Shown here piece by piece: positions 50,303-61,361 of a stretch of 64,000 nucleotides of DNA (position 1 is the first letter of the stretch; the number at the start of each line of letters is the position of its first letter). The translations under genes were made by a program, and so were the position numbers. Location: positions 256,552-320,551 of the forward strand of contig QAOA01002442.1 in NCBI GenBank assembly GCA_003255065.1. The letters run 5' to 3'. The stretch is from Cercis canadensis (lineage: Eukaryota; Streptophyta; Magnoliopsida; Fabales; Fabaceae). The notes under the pieces are model-generated. The model made no database searches and was not told the DNA's origin. It saw only the letters and a list, made by a program, of their open reading frames with translations.

Positions 50303-50881
50303 CCATGTTGCACATGTACGCCAGTTTTTTAAACGTCCCCGTTTCAGGTACGTTCCGGAGACGGGAAACGCGTCTCGCGAGCGGAAACGGGAGGGAGGGA
50401 GGGGCGTAGGGAAGGGAGGGAAGTTGAGAGAGAGGGGAAGAGAGAGAGAAAGCGGGAGGGAGGGAGGGAGGAAAGGAGGGGGCAGGGGGTGGGGCGGGGA
50501 GGGAGGNNNNNNNNNNNNNNNNNNNNNNNNNNGGGAGGGAAGGAGGGGGGCAGGGGCTGGGAGGGAGGGGGAAGGAGGGGGAAGGAGGGGTGCGGGGGGT
50601 TACAGGGGCAGCTAAGAGAGAGAAAGAGAAAGAGGGAGAGTGAGGGGGAGGGTGCAAACCAGTTTTTTCTTTTAAAAAACTTTTTTAGTTTTGATTAAAT
50701 TTTTTATTTTAGATAGAGTACATGTAATTTTTTTTTATATATGTATATAATTATAATTTAGATAGAGTATATATATTTATAAAATTTATATATATGACGT
50801 GGCGAATCTACGGCGTACCCGTACCCCTATTTTTTTTTAAAATGCCGTACCTGCGTTTCGTACCCGTACCCGTGCAACATA
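50303..50881. mobile_element. MITE-like element with a G/A-rich core and an assembly gap
   Basis: The ends ATGTTGCACATGTACG and, in reverse complement, ATGTTGCACGGGTACG face each other. Flanks GGTAACAAC (50294-50302) and GATAACAAC (50882-50890) match at 8 of 9 bases. The core is a long GGGAGGGA-type purine tract interrupted by 26 N. Confidence 0.5.
50507..50532. other. Assembly gap (26 N)
   Basis: Run of N inside a purine-rich low-complexity tract; the size may be arbitrary. Confidence 0.99.
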
Positions 50882-51019
50882 GATAACAACTGTTAAATCA
50901 TAAAAAGAATTTTAAATATCACAATAAGACTTTTATCTCTACCAAAAAATAGCACGCTCTCAATATCGATTTATAAATATTATAAAACAGAAACACATTG
51001 TTTAAGTTTTTAAAAATAA

Positions 51020-51360
51020 AACTGAGTGCGCTTTTTCTCCCAAAGCCTTGGTATTCTCCTTCTCAACATCAATTTTGCAAATTTGTAGTTAAAGCAACTA
51101 CATCTTCTCAAGGTGACTAATAATTTTTCAATGTAATCACACAAGTCCTCATTCTCTGTTAACTAGTTCTATAAATTCTCCGATAGACCCTACCATCCAA
51201 TATAACTTTCAATGATACCCATAAAACCCACTCTCAATGCCCAGGTTCTTGTTACACTTGCCACAATGATTGACAATGTGTAAAAAGTTAATGCAAATTC
51301 CATTGTTAACAGTGCTCTCCTTGCTGGCTCTTTCTCACACACAGCCCACAGTTTATCTTC
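51020..51360 (-). pseudogene. Fragment of an unidentified host protein gene
   Basis: On the minus strand a protein-like stretch reads RRALLTMEFALTFYTLSIIV then ASVTRTWALRVGFMGIIES. A stop follows IGW, and after a frame change the sequence goes on as FIELVNRE and, further on, FNYKFAKIDVEKENTKALGE. It looks like the decayed end of a gene whose product had a hydrophobic segment. I do not recognise the family. No start or splice borders were resolved. Confidence 0.35.
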
Positions 51361-51728
51361 AAGAATATTAAAAATATATATATTTTTTTTCTTGAAACAA
51401 CAGCTCAGTGACTTTGTTTGCTCAAAATATTTTACAGATATTGTTAGTCATGGGTAATTTAAATTGCAAGTTTCAGATACAATATTCCATGTTGCTTTAG
51501 TACTAAATGAGAGGTTAGTCATCCGGTTACTAATTAGTCTTGCTATGGAATTTCGATCAATAGAGAGCATATTTATTTCTCATGATTAGTTCAGCTCAAA
51601 ATTTAGACCTTATTGGAATTGCCAAATTGAGCTCTTGGATATCATCTCGAGCTTGTTGACTTGGTAGAAAGCTGAATAAATACAATTACTAATGAAATCT
51701 CTGCAAATAAAAATTATATAATTAAATT

Positions 51729-51936
51729 GAGTAAACATACATTTAGGTCCTTGAAAGATTCAAGATTTAATAAAATAATCATTGAAAGAACACTAATTAC
51801 AAAATAATCCTTGAAAGAACTGATATAAATAATAAAATAGTATATTAGTTTCGATGATTATTTTATAGTTAGTGTTCTTTCAAATACTATTTTGTTAAAT
51901 CTTGAATCTTTCAAAGATGCAAATGTATGTTTACTC
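51729..51936. mobile_element. Mutator-like MITE with perfect 9-bp target duplication
   Basis: 208 bp. The left end GAGTAAACATACATTTAGGT matches the reverse complement of the right end GAGTAAACATACATTTGCAT, and the arms pair for over 40 bp (GAAAGATTCAAGATTTAA). It is flanked by AATTAAATT on both sides (51720-51728, 51937-51945). The GAGTAAA terminus is shared with the MITE at 19179-19367, so the two belong to one group. Confidence 0.92.
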
Positions 51937-51945
51937 AATTAAATT

Positions 51946-53160
51946 TGTTAAAGTTGATCATAATTCATAAACTATGATGAGTAACTATGGAAATTACAAC
52001 ATCAGCTTATTAAGTAATTCCCCCTTTTGTTTTCCCAGATCTAACTCTTGCAAGTTAATGCAAGACACTACCTAAAATCATGAAACCAACAATGACATCC
52101 AAACATTTGAGTGAGACAATCGATTCTAGTTGTATACACCTTATTTTGTCTGGGTCTTTTCTTGATATAAAAAAAAAATTGAAAAAAAAGAAATAAATTT
52201 ATAATTTATAATTATTGATTTTTGTATAGTTGTTTGGGCCTTTGTAATGAAGCAAACCCTAGGCCTAGCCTATTTTTCAATAATTAAATTTTTGCAAATA
52301 ATAAATAAATCAAAAATGAGAAAAGAATTTGATAAATAGATTTTTGTGTCACTAGATTTAAGAGCACTAATAGGAGAGCAAGGAATAGATTTCCTCCTCT
52401 CCTTATTGGTCCAAGACTTTACATTATCCATATTTAGCAAATAATTAATAAAAAGAAAACAAATCAAAGGAAAAAAGGAGACTAGGCAGTAAGTTAGGAG
52501 AGGCAAAAGTGGAAAGAAAAAGAGAATATCTAAGAGGTGTGTGGGTGCATAAAGACTAAAGGAGAGAAAGAATAAAAAAAGGAGAGAAGGAAGATAACCG
52601 ACTAAGCAAGAGGGAGAGTGCGTGAGGAGAAAAGCAAGGGGAATAGAGAGAAAGGGAAGAAACCCAACCAAGGAGAGGCAGAGGAAGAAATTCTGGAATT
52701 AGAAACAAAGTGGAGAAATTGTGCATTAGCATGTGTTGAGTTAAATTCAGATTTCAAGGAATAAAAAGTTACCCTCCTTTCTAGACTTGATTTTTGGTAC
52801 TCTTCTAAACTGTTACTATATTTAACCTGAATTATCTTTAATCCTTGGATTTAGGTGATTAGAATGTAGTTGACTAGTTATATTTGGAGTTAAATGTGTT
52901 ATGTTTTCAAGATTGAACCATAGCTTCAATAATACATGCAAATGTCTTTGGATGTTGTGGGGTGCCTAACACCTTCTCCAACAGACTCCCGAACCCTCTC
53001 TGGTTCGCAAACCATTTTTTTTTAATTAAAAAAGATTTTTCCAATTGTTCCTCATTTTTATAATACAATTGGTGGTGATTCCATGTTTTTTTTCGAAAAC
53101 TAAATCTCTTTTTTAAAAGTCTACCATTCGTGTTGTAGTGACTTTCAAGTACATTCTGAC
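51946..53160. other. AT-rich spacer without recognised features
   Basis: Contains a purine-rich stretch at 52480-52690 that creates an open frame on the minus strand but no protein-like sequence. No gene, RNA or element is supported. Confidence 0.5.
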
Positions 53161-53422
53161 ACTAGTAATGAGGGATAATTTTCCATCACTATAGTAAGTA
53201 GTGGGAGAAATATTACCTTAATTATAATCTAGTTTCTTCAATGTTCTTGGCATAATGGAGACTTCATCTCTTTTTTTTTTTTCCTATATATTTTGTTTCT
53301 AAGAATATATATTTAATTCTTATTACTACCAATCAAAATCCATGAATATTTAATCCTTATTTCTATTAATGAGGGATTAATTTTCGTTGCCACAGAAAGT
53401 GGTGGGGGCAAATATTAACCTA

Positions 53423-54121
53423 GTGTTTGGTTAAAGTTTTGAATTTTTATTTCTAGAAATCCACATTCCCACCTACATTCTTGGGAATGTTGCATTCCAT
53501 GTTTGTTACACATTTAACATTCTTGGGAATGTGGCACCACTGTCCATTGTCGGTCACCGGTAGGGGTATAAGCAAAACCGGTCAAACCGACCAAACCGAG
53601 GGTGTCGGTCCAATTCTCCGTTTTATTTTCTAAAATACCAATGGGTTCGGTTCAGTTCGGTTCTCGGTTTCAATAAAGGAAAATAAAAAATAAATCGAAC
53701 CGAACCAAACCGAGTAAGCTAAAACAATGTCGTTTTGGTTATTTTGAAGTATGTTTTTTTTTTGTTTTCCCTGAAATGGCTAAAACTGGTTCAATTTGAC
53801 TTTTTTCTTGTTCAAATTTGGAAAAATGGCTTGTACAGATTTTCTAGCAAAAACCGACCAAACCGAACCAGATTGGACTAGTTCGATTCGGTTTTACTCT
53901 AAAAAAATTGAAAAACCGAACCGAACAAAACCAAACCAATATGGTTTGGTCAATTCAGTGCCGGTTTAGGATGTAAACTGGATCGAACCAGACCGATTAC
54001 ACCCCTAGTCACCGGCCTCACATTCTCAGTCATAGAATTTTTACTCTTATACTAAACATGGGAAAGAAATATTCCCACCCCACTTTCTCAAGAATGTTGA
54101 AACATTCAATGTACCAAACAC
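53423..54121. mobile_element. MITE-like insertion (outer element) in the tandem duplication
   Basis: Inverted ends GTGTTTGGT / ACCAAACAC, with internal CATTCCCACC..TTGGGAATG repeats. Comparison with copy 1 of the surrounding duplication shows where the insert sits. It contains the hAT-like MITE at 53561-54007. The superfamily is not settled because no clear target duplication was found. Confidence 0.6.
53561..54007. mobile_element. hAT-like MITE, CGGTTTGGTT-rich, with perfect 8-bp target duplication
   Basis: 447 bp with ends TAGGGGTATAAGC and, in reverse complement, TAGGGGTGTAATCGG. It is filled with AACCGAACC/GGTTCGGTT motifs. GTCACCGG flanks it exactly on both sides (53553-53560, 54008-54015). 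An 8-bp duplication fits hAT. It is nested inside the outer insertion at 53423-54121. Confidence 0.9.
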
Positions 54122-54435
54122 CAAGTATATAATGTAGTTTCTTCAGTTCTCGGCATAATAGAGACTTCATCTATTTTTTTTTTTCTGCATATTTTGTTTC
54201 TAAGAATATTTAATCCTTATTACTTCCAATCAAAGTCCATGAAAACCATCACTTAACAGACTAAAATTTCAGCAGTTGGATTGGTTAAAAAGGACTGAAT
54301 TTGATTATATAGGTTGCCTCTTTATCAAAACAGAGCCATAAATGTTCAAATAACTGCAAACAATTATGAGAAAAGCAAGAACTATATTCGTCTAGTCTCA
54401 CAGGAAAAATACATAACCAAAGCTTAATCCAAATC

Positions 54436-54937
54436 CTAACAATTGAAAGAAAACTTTATAGCCTCCACGGTGGAGCTCATAAGCGTCTTGATAGTTGCCA
54501 CTGAGTCCATGTTTATTTGGTTAACTGATATTTGGAAAGCCATAGCAAGAAGTGACCCACCTGATCTACCACCATTTTCGCTGGTCGATGCTCCACCCCT
54601 AGTGTTAGGTCGGCCATCCCCGAAAATGACAAAACCTGAGGGAAGAATTGGCATAATTGAAGAGTCTTCTCCCCTTAAAGCAAAATTTATGGCTGATATA
54701 TCAATTGGAGCATAAACAATCAACGATCCCATGGGGTCTATACAGGTTTCTTGAAGAATCACTGCATTGCTCTCGCTTGGGATGCAAGGCTGGTCCAAAG
54801 GAACAATTGAAATGAATTCAAATAATTAAGCTTATATGAAGCAACAACAATATATTCAGGATATACAAGCATGTCGTTCTTACACTTAAACATTTCCACC
54901 AAACTACATTTATTGATCATTAATGACATTGAAATGC

Positions 54938-54974
<37 letters not shown>

Positions 54975-57900
54975 GAAGAGTGAATTCCATTTATTCTAAT
55001 TGAAGCAAAAATCTTTAAGAAGACCAAAAATGACATTTAAATTCATGTGGTACGCTATCTTTTTTTTTCTTGATGAAGTATAGGGTGAAAGAAGACTATC
55101 ATATTCCAAGGTCAATGTATATGCTACAAGTCTCCAAGAACTTATAGTGATACTTACAAATCATCTACGAATAAGAACTGCTCATAGAAGAAATCAAATT
55201 TAGGCTTTACATGCAAAGTGCTTCGATCCTTACCAATATTGAACCAACTCCCATTGGCTCATGTCGGACACATCTAAACCAATATCCTTCCCAAATTTTG
55301 GTCATTTTTCTATTTTTTTTCCCCTTCTTATACATATGTGGATTGAAATGACCCTATATCTCTATTAATATGTTTTTGATATAGACAGTGCTATTGAACT
55401 GAATGTTAAACTAAATATATATATTTTTTTATATAGTTGATACATAAACAAAAAAGGATAAAGCAACTACCAATTACCTGAATAATTGATATACAGTTCC
55501 CAGGACGAGTTCCATTTGAGATGTGTGCAATCTTATGCACAGGATTTCCATTGCAAAGAACATCCCACTGTTGGAAGTAAATATCGATGATCAAGCACTA
55601 TTAAGTTGATTTTTACAATTAAATAAAAAAATATTCCAATGAAATAAAGACTGTTTAAGATTATGAACCTGAACTCTTCTCTTCTCATCCAAGAAGAAGT
55701 TAAAAGCATTCTGAGGAGGGAGAGGAAGCCAAAGAGAGGTAGTAGCACTGATAATCACGTCACCTCGCTGTCCTGGTTCTGTGTTTTCACGAACTGAGAT
55801 CTTAAACCCACTATTATTCACCACAGATAATTGAGGTAAATCTAGGTTAGCTGGCATATTTAGAGTTTCACACAAGCTCTTAACCATTCGATGGGTAAGG
55901 TTCATGATCCCTCTCCTTCCTTCAGGTGAATTAATGACTGAAAAATGAACACATAAACTTAGATATAAATATATAACGGGTGGGAAGGCAAATAAAGAAG
56001 ATGAAGAGTAACCTCCTGCCGCTTCATGACTTTTTGCACTCTCATCTAACCAGTATGCGAATCTCTCGCTCATCATTTGAAGTGTTACCACCCATCTTTC
56101 TGCTCCATATGCAAAATTGCTATAAACAGGAGCTGTACATAGCTGGTGATGAGTTTGGGTTTGGTCATCCACTTCCACATGTTGCACCCAAGTAACCTAT
56201 CATAATGAAGAATATATATTATATTGAAACATAAGTAATTTAATTCACATGTATACTTCCTGTTGATCAAACTTGGTTTGCAAAAACTATGTCCCACATT
56301 GCTTAATAGAGAGCCTATAGTGAAATGTTTAGACTTTTTCTCTTTCCGTTTGTTTCTGACAGAAAAGAAAATTTTCTTATCTGAATTTTTTTTTTCTGTT
56401 CCAAAATTTTTTATTGTTTGTTTCACTAGAAATAATTTAAAATTTTACAGAAAATTTTGCCTTGATTCTCAATAGAAAAGTTTTATTCTTTTTTTTGAAA
56501 GAAAATTTTCTAGATAATATAGTGTAAAATTTTAAAGTGATAGAAAATGATTTCTATCAACTTTTCTTTTCCAACAAAACAAACAAGGGAAAATTTTTTA
56601 TGATAGAAAATTTTTCTAAAGTGAAACAACTGCCAAATAGAACTTTCGAAGAAAAAATTGAAATGAGTGTGGAATTGGTGGGTTTTATAAATTGCTAGTA
56701 ACTAGTTGTGCTGTGCACGTTCTAAGCATACAACACAACATTCTGGTCTCATTTTCTTCTACCCAATTATTTTGGGTAACACTTCCTTGCAAGTATTCTT
56801 TATTATAAGAGTAAAACATTTTTATTTCATGACTATCATGGCATTTTGATCTTACTAGTGACACGTGTATTGGTAAATCCTTTTTCGGAAATGGAGTTAC
56901 TAACCTCAGAGGATCCTTTAGGCAAATCACGAATGATGCATCCAGAAGGACGCTTCCAAGTGAGAGGAGGGGAGGTGTTGTCATTCGTGAAATCAAATGA
57001 GATGTCTACTACCACCCACACCCCAAAGTCAACTTGCTCACATTTGCGAAGTAAGGTGAATTCTTGAGGAGGCACAAATGGAGAAAGGAAGTGAATTTTT
57101 TCATACATCTGACCAAAGAGTGTTGAATTGTCACTTAATCAAGTAACTTAGCAAAAAAACTTGGATAAAGCAAGGCTTGCATGATAACATACCAGCTGCA
57201 AGGCTCCGCTGCGGTGTGCTATCGAACCACTTTTAAGTACTTGGATTGTTTTCGCCTTCGAAACAATTGTTGGGACAAGATCAACCCATTTACCCTAAAA
57301 AGACAAGTATAATATATACTGTTAAAAATAAACTTTCAAAATCATAGATATATAATTACTGCAATAATTAATGATGGAGGAAGTAATTAACGAAATTCAA
57401 GAGTGGTAAGCACTAACTGAATCTAAAAATATTTCAACCAATTGTTTTCCGCTCATGCACACTGTCCGTGTTTCTTTTGATGATTCTACACGTGCAGTGG
57501 AACTTTTGAAGTGATAAGCTCTACGAAATAACTTGTCATAGATGTGACGATTAAGAATGAATCTCCCATTAACTGCAGACTTGATCCATAAGGGCTCATC
57601 AGTACACAAAAGCATAACTAATTCTTTCAAAGCACCTGTAGCACTCTCTGACATCAGTAACTTTTCCATATCTGCAATTCCTCTCGTTTGGTCGGGCAAC
57701 ACATTATTACTTGAAATTAAAGAGCCTGAACCAAAATCAAGATTAATATCAGGACTTTTAATCACTTCGTTGAGGGAATCTCCTGATAACGGATCAAGTG
57801 AAGATTCTATGAAAGGAGCTCCTTGCCGAAGTTTTGTTTTCGGTTTACTGTACCCAGCAGCAAGAATGATTGACAGTCTCTCATGCTGAAAAGTAAGTCA

Positions 57901-59396
57901 TATATAAATATCAATTAAAAGAGAAAGAATAATTCATATACAAAGAGAGAATGAGATGTTAAGGCTTGTAAAAGAAAATTAATTAAACTTGTTGACTAGC
58001 CTCTTCTTTTAGTTGTGCATTTTCAAGCCGCAGCTTTTCCAGATTATGTTCGCGTTCTTCTTGAGTGAAGGATGTAGCCCCACAAGAAGGGCACATTGCA
58101 TTCTTGAGTGCCTCTCTAATAGCAGTATTTTCAGAGCGAATTCTGTCATTCTCAGCCCGCAGAGCGTTGTTATCTGCTTTCTCAAATCTAACCTGAAGAT
58201 TGCATAGATATAAAATGATCAGCATTACTCAGCCTGGTATGCAAAAGAATTTATCCTTGAATGAAGTGTCAGAGACAGGAAAATACACTACCTTTATTTG
58301 AGACCTTTTATTCTGAAACCAAAATATTATTTGTCTTTGGTCAAGCCCAAGCTGCCTGCCTAATTCATTTTGTTGTTCTTCATCTGGATATGGGTTCTCA
58401 TTGAAAAATCTTCATTTCAAAATTGAAAATCCTAATTAGCTATGAGAGAAGAGCATACAAAACCAAAAATGATGCATATAAACTCTGAAACATAGTCACA
58501 GATATAGGACATAAGACAAGATACATCATATAACATGGTACAAATATGGATGCGAAAGCTCTTTGAGCTTGAAGCGTGGACAAAACACAGACTCGTTTAA
58601 ATCTTGTGCAGAAATTTCAATTTAATTGAGAAAGTGGATGCAGAATGATTTGATCTTTTGACCGCTTGGTCAAAGAGGCTCTAATATCATATCAAGAATT
58701 AATTCAACCTAAAAACTTAAACTATTATGTGAAGGCCCATGAATGATTTTATATCTAACAAAATATACATTTAAAAGTCTTTTAAGTGTCAACCTTTTAT
58801 TTTAGTCTCTGTACTTCATAGCATATACATCAATGATTGATAGAATATAATAATGTACTCTTGTACCACATTCCAAACAATACAAGATTATCTAATTGTT
58901 TCTTCCTCCTCACCCATTCCTAAAATATTAGAGGCAAAAAGGAAGATATATAATGGAATGCAAACAGATCAACCAAAAAACAGAACTCCAATTCCATTTG
59001 CAGGGAAAATATCAAATCTGTTCAGAATTTATTAAATGTAAAAGTTCAATCGTTCAATATCAAAGGATTTTGGGACATACAAATTGTCAAAGAAAAACAC
59101 ATAAATTCAGAAGAAAACATTAAAACTAATAATCTATAATGAAGAGTAGAGTCCCCATATAATCATATATACAGGCCAACCTAATCAAAATATGCAAATA
59201 TTATCCTACGGACAGTTCTTTATATCAATTACAAATGAACAGTTATTTTCACCGTAGACAACCAAATGAGAACCTCAACTCCTTTAATTAAAAAAATAGA
59301 CTAAGAGAATTTGTCTTACGTTCCTAATGTGTGTGTCTGTTGGGAATTGTGTCTACGGTATCTCCTTTTGCCATTGACAGAGTTTGAAGCTTCCAT
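54436..59396 (-). CDS. HD-ZIP class IV homeodomain-START transcription factor (HDG11/FWA-like)
   Basis: Ten exons on the minus strand: 59396-59320, 58409-58292, 58192-57989, 57885-57418, 57294-57193, 57108-56905, 56196-56013, 55937-55669, 55567-55478, 54789-54436. All have GT..AG borders; 2070 nt, 689 aa. Homeodomain about 10-65 (KRRYRRHNSQ ... IIFWFQNKRSQIK, with helix-3 WFQN), leucine zipper-loop-zipper 66-133 with the class IV CPSC loop (99-102), START domain from about 205 (DMEKLLMSESATGALKELV), and C-terminal region to 689 (GGSLLAMAFQISVNQ, then STVEAIKFSFNC). These factors bind L1-box-like DNA as dimers in the nucleus and direct epidermal, trichome and reproductive programmes. The zipper (KADNNALRAENDRIRSENTA, then IREALKNAMCPSCG) is closest in memory to HDG11. 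NENPYPDEEQQNELG and QNKR recall FWA. The open frame starts only nine residues before the homeodomain. Confidence 0.93.
54937..54970. repeat. (TA)n microsatellite
   Basis: About 15 TA units, roughly 150 bp 3' of exon 10's acceptor side and inside the last intron of the HD-ZIP IV gene. Confidence 0.9.
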
Positions 59397-60400
59397 TGCA
59401 AAATACAAAGCAATGGGGAAATACACCTGCAGAATAACAAATCTTTTTCTTCTTCCTTGTTTTCTATCTGGGTTTTGTGAATTCTTTGGATATTTATACC
59501 CACAAGCAACGATTCAACGTATATAGTCACCACCATCTGGTCAATCCCCTAAAAGGGAATACCACTAAAGTTATAAACCCTATAAGGAGACGGAAAGAAA
59601 ATCTGATTTGGGTTTTTGGATTGTGAGGTGTATAGGGTAATTAGAAAAGTTTGATATTTTTCCCATATAAGGAGAATATACACTCCAACCAGGATACAGT
59701 TAAATCACAGGTACGTGGATGAGATATGCTGTGAAGAAAGATGCCAATGTATGGGGAATAACTGTTTGAGAAAACATTTAAAACAAAGATACCAATGTAT
59801 GGGGAATAACTGTTGGAGAAAACATTTAAAACAAAGATACCATGTATGGAAAATAAGAATGAAAAGATTACGAAGATGTGCAAATATAGAGAGTTCATGC
59901 AGAAAGGAGTGATCTGGATAATAAACTAAAAAAGAAAAACCGCAGAAAGAGAAATTTCACTTGCTGGGCCTTTTCATGAGATTTTGTGTGGGTTTCAAGC
60001 TGGCTCTTGGTGGTTTCTTCGAGTCTGGCATAAAGAAAGAGTTGATGCTTTCTTCGAGTGCTGGTTTTTGAGCTCATAATTGGAAGAAACGAATAAAAGA
60101 GGAGGGAAAGGAAGAAATTGAGATTTACCTCTTATGCCAAATCAGTTATTATGAGATTTATTCACTGTTTAGGACTGCTGATCTGGTATACCCTGTGAAT
60201 TAAAAGAAACATGCTCAATACTACTTTTCTGCTTACATCACCCAAGACTAATAAATATCTGTATCCCTATGTACATCTATCTGTAATCCAATAACATCTA
60301 TTATCTATAATTTAGGAATTATATCTATATCTATAATATATTTATTTACCAAATAATAATAATATATCTATCTATAATTTGTTTAGAATATATAAAGGTG
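59397..60400. other. Upstream region of the HD-ZIP IV gene
   Basis: On the minus strand TTCTGCAG just upstream of the ATG (about 59430-59437) could be the acceptor of a 5'-UTR intron. Apart from the 48-bp tandem repeat, no element is recognised. 60200-60390 is a run of imperfect ATCTATAAT/ATCTGTA repeats. Confidence 0.5.
59737..59856. repeat. 48-bp tandem repeat (about 2.5 copies) upstream of the HD-ZIP IV gene
   Basis: Units start at 59737, 59785 and 59833, each beginning AAAGATACCAATGTATGGGG with one or two changes; the third is partial. The repeat lies 341-460 bp upstream of the start codon at 59396, so in the promoter or 5'-UTR-intron region. Confidence 0.92.
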
Positions 60401-61093
60401 ACGATGCTTGTGTTGAGATGAGGGAGCTAGGTCCAGGAATGAGGTCGGTTACAAAGTCAGGTCGGGTATGGGTTGGAGGTCCAATCTGCACAATAAACAT
60501 AAGTGAACTATGGGCCGGGTGGAGATACCCGGACCTCGAATGTCAAGTTAGTTCGGTTCGAGCTAAGCGTAGCAATAATTGAAGAGAGAGTCAAAAGTCA
60601 TTTTACTTGTTGGAGTGGAGTATTTATAGGAAAAGGAAAATGTTTAAGGGGTATGTTGGTAATTAAGGTATTTGGGCCTTGGTGGGCCAATTACGTGGAC
60701 CGGGTCACAGGAGATTTCATGGATCAGGTAGAGCATAATAAGACCCAAAAGAAAAGAGGTCATAATTACCTTGTTTCAATAATAAGGACATAACTTTCAG
60801 CTTGAGTGGAGTTATGGGGCCCATGACCCAGCGTTTCGAAGCTTGTTCAGAGGCCAATACCGTGGCAACTAAGGGGTACCTAGTTGAGGCCATTCTCAGG
60901 CCCAAAATCCTTTGAAAACGTCTATTTTGGGTTGTTTTGTAGTTTGCTGATTTCTTTTGTAGTTCTAGGGTTTCTTTTGGTACTTAAGCTTTATGTTTCG
61001 TTTGTAGCCACATTCAAAATATTATTCAGTTTCTTTTGATATTATATAGTTTGTGTTTGAGATTTGTCTGATTGCTTTCTTGCTGCGTTAGTT

Positions 61094-61105
61094 TGGTATC
61101 AGAGC
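61094..61105 (+). other. Primer binding site of the second Ty3/gypsy fragment
   Basis: TGGTATCAGAGC, an exact initiator tRNA-Met complement. Confidence 0.88.
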
Positions 61106-61361
61106 GGTTTGCTTGCTAGCTTGATGTCAGGTGGTCTAGGCAGAGTTGGCAGCTGTGCTCTTGACGGCTTTCGGGGGGCTGAGACCCCAGACCATGGGGT
61201 GGAGGTCGACGTCTTAGTGCATTGAATTGATCAAATCTAAATCTGGCTTCAATGTCGCGATGAACGTTTTGATCACCTGGATGAGGTGCTTGGTCGATTG
61301 GAAGCATGACTTGACGACCCCAATACGATTCGGAATGATGGCAGGAGAGTGCTTGGCTACT

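Larger units (their letters stand above)
53163..54245. repeat. About 205-bp tandem duplication, second copy split by a nested MITE pair
   Basis: Copy 1 (53163-53367) runs from ATGAGGGATAATTTTCCATC through TCCATGAATATTTAATCC. Copy 2 starts near 53368 (ATGAGGGATTAATTTTCGTT), is interrupted at about 53423-54121, and resumes with TAATGTAGTTTCTTCAG to 54245. Confidence 0.75.

Noticed and set aside
50127-50657. Proline/serine-rich minus-strand frame across the N gap
   Set aside because: Produced by the GGGAGGGA low-complexity tract; the gap is inside it.
52270-52671. Hydrophobic 133-codon minus-strand frame
   Set aside because: It is the complement of a purine-rich tract; leucine/phenylalanine richness follows from composition.
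59895-60077. Small basic minus-strand frame upstream of the HD-ZIP IV gene, considered as its N-terminus
   Set aside because: The homeodomain start (KRRYRRHNS) lies in the exon at 59320-59396 with its own ATG, and no splice in frame was needed or found.
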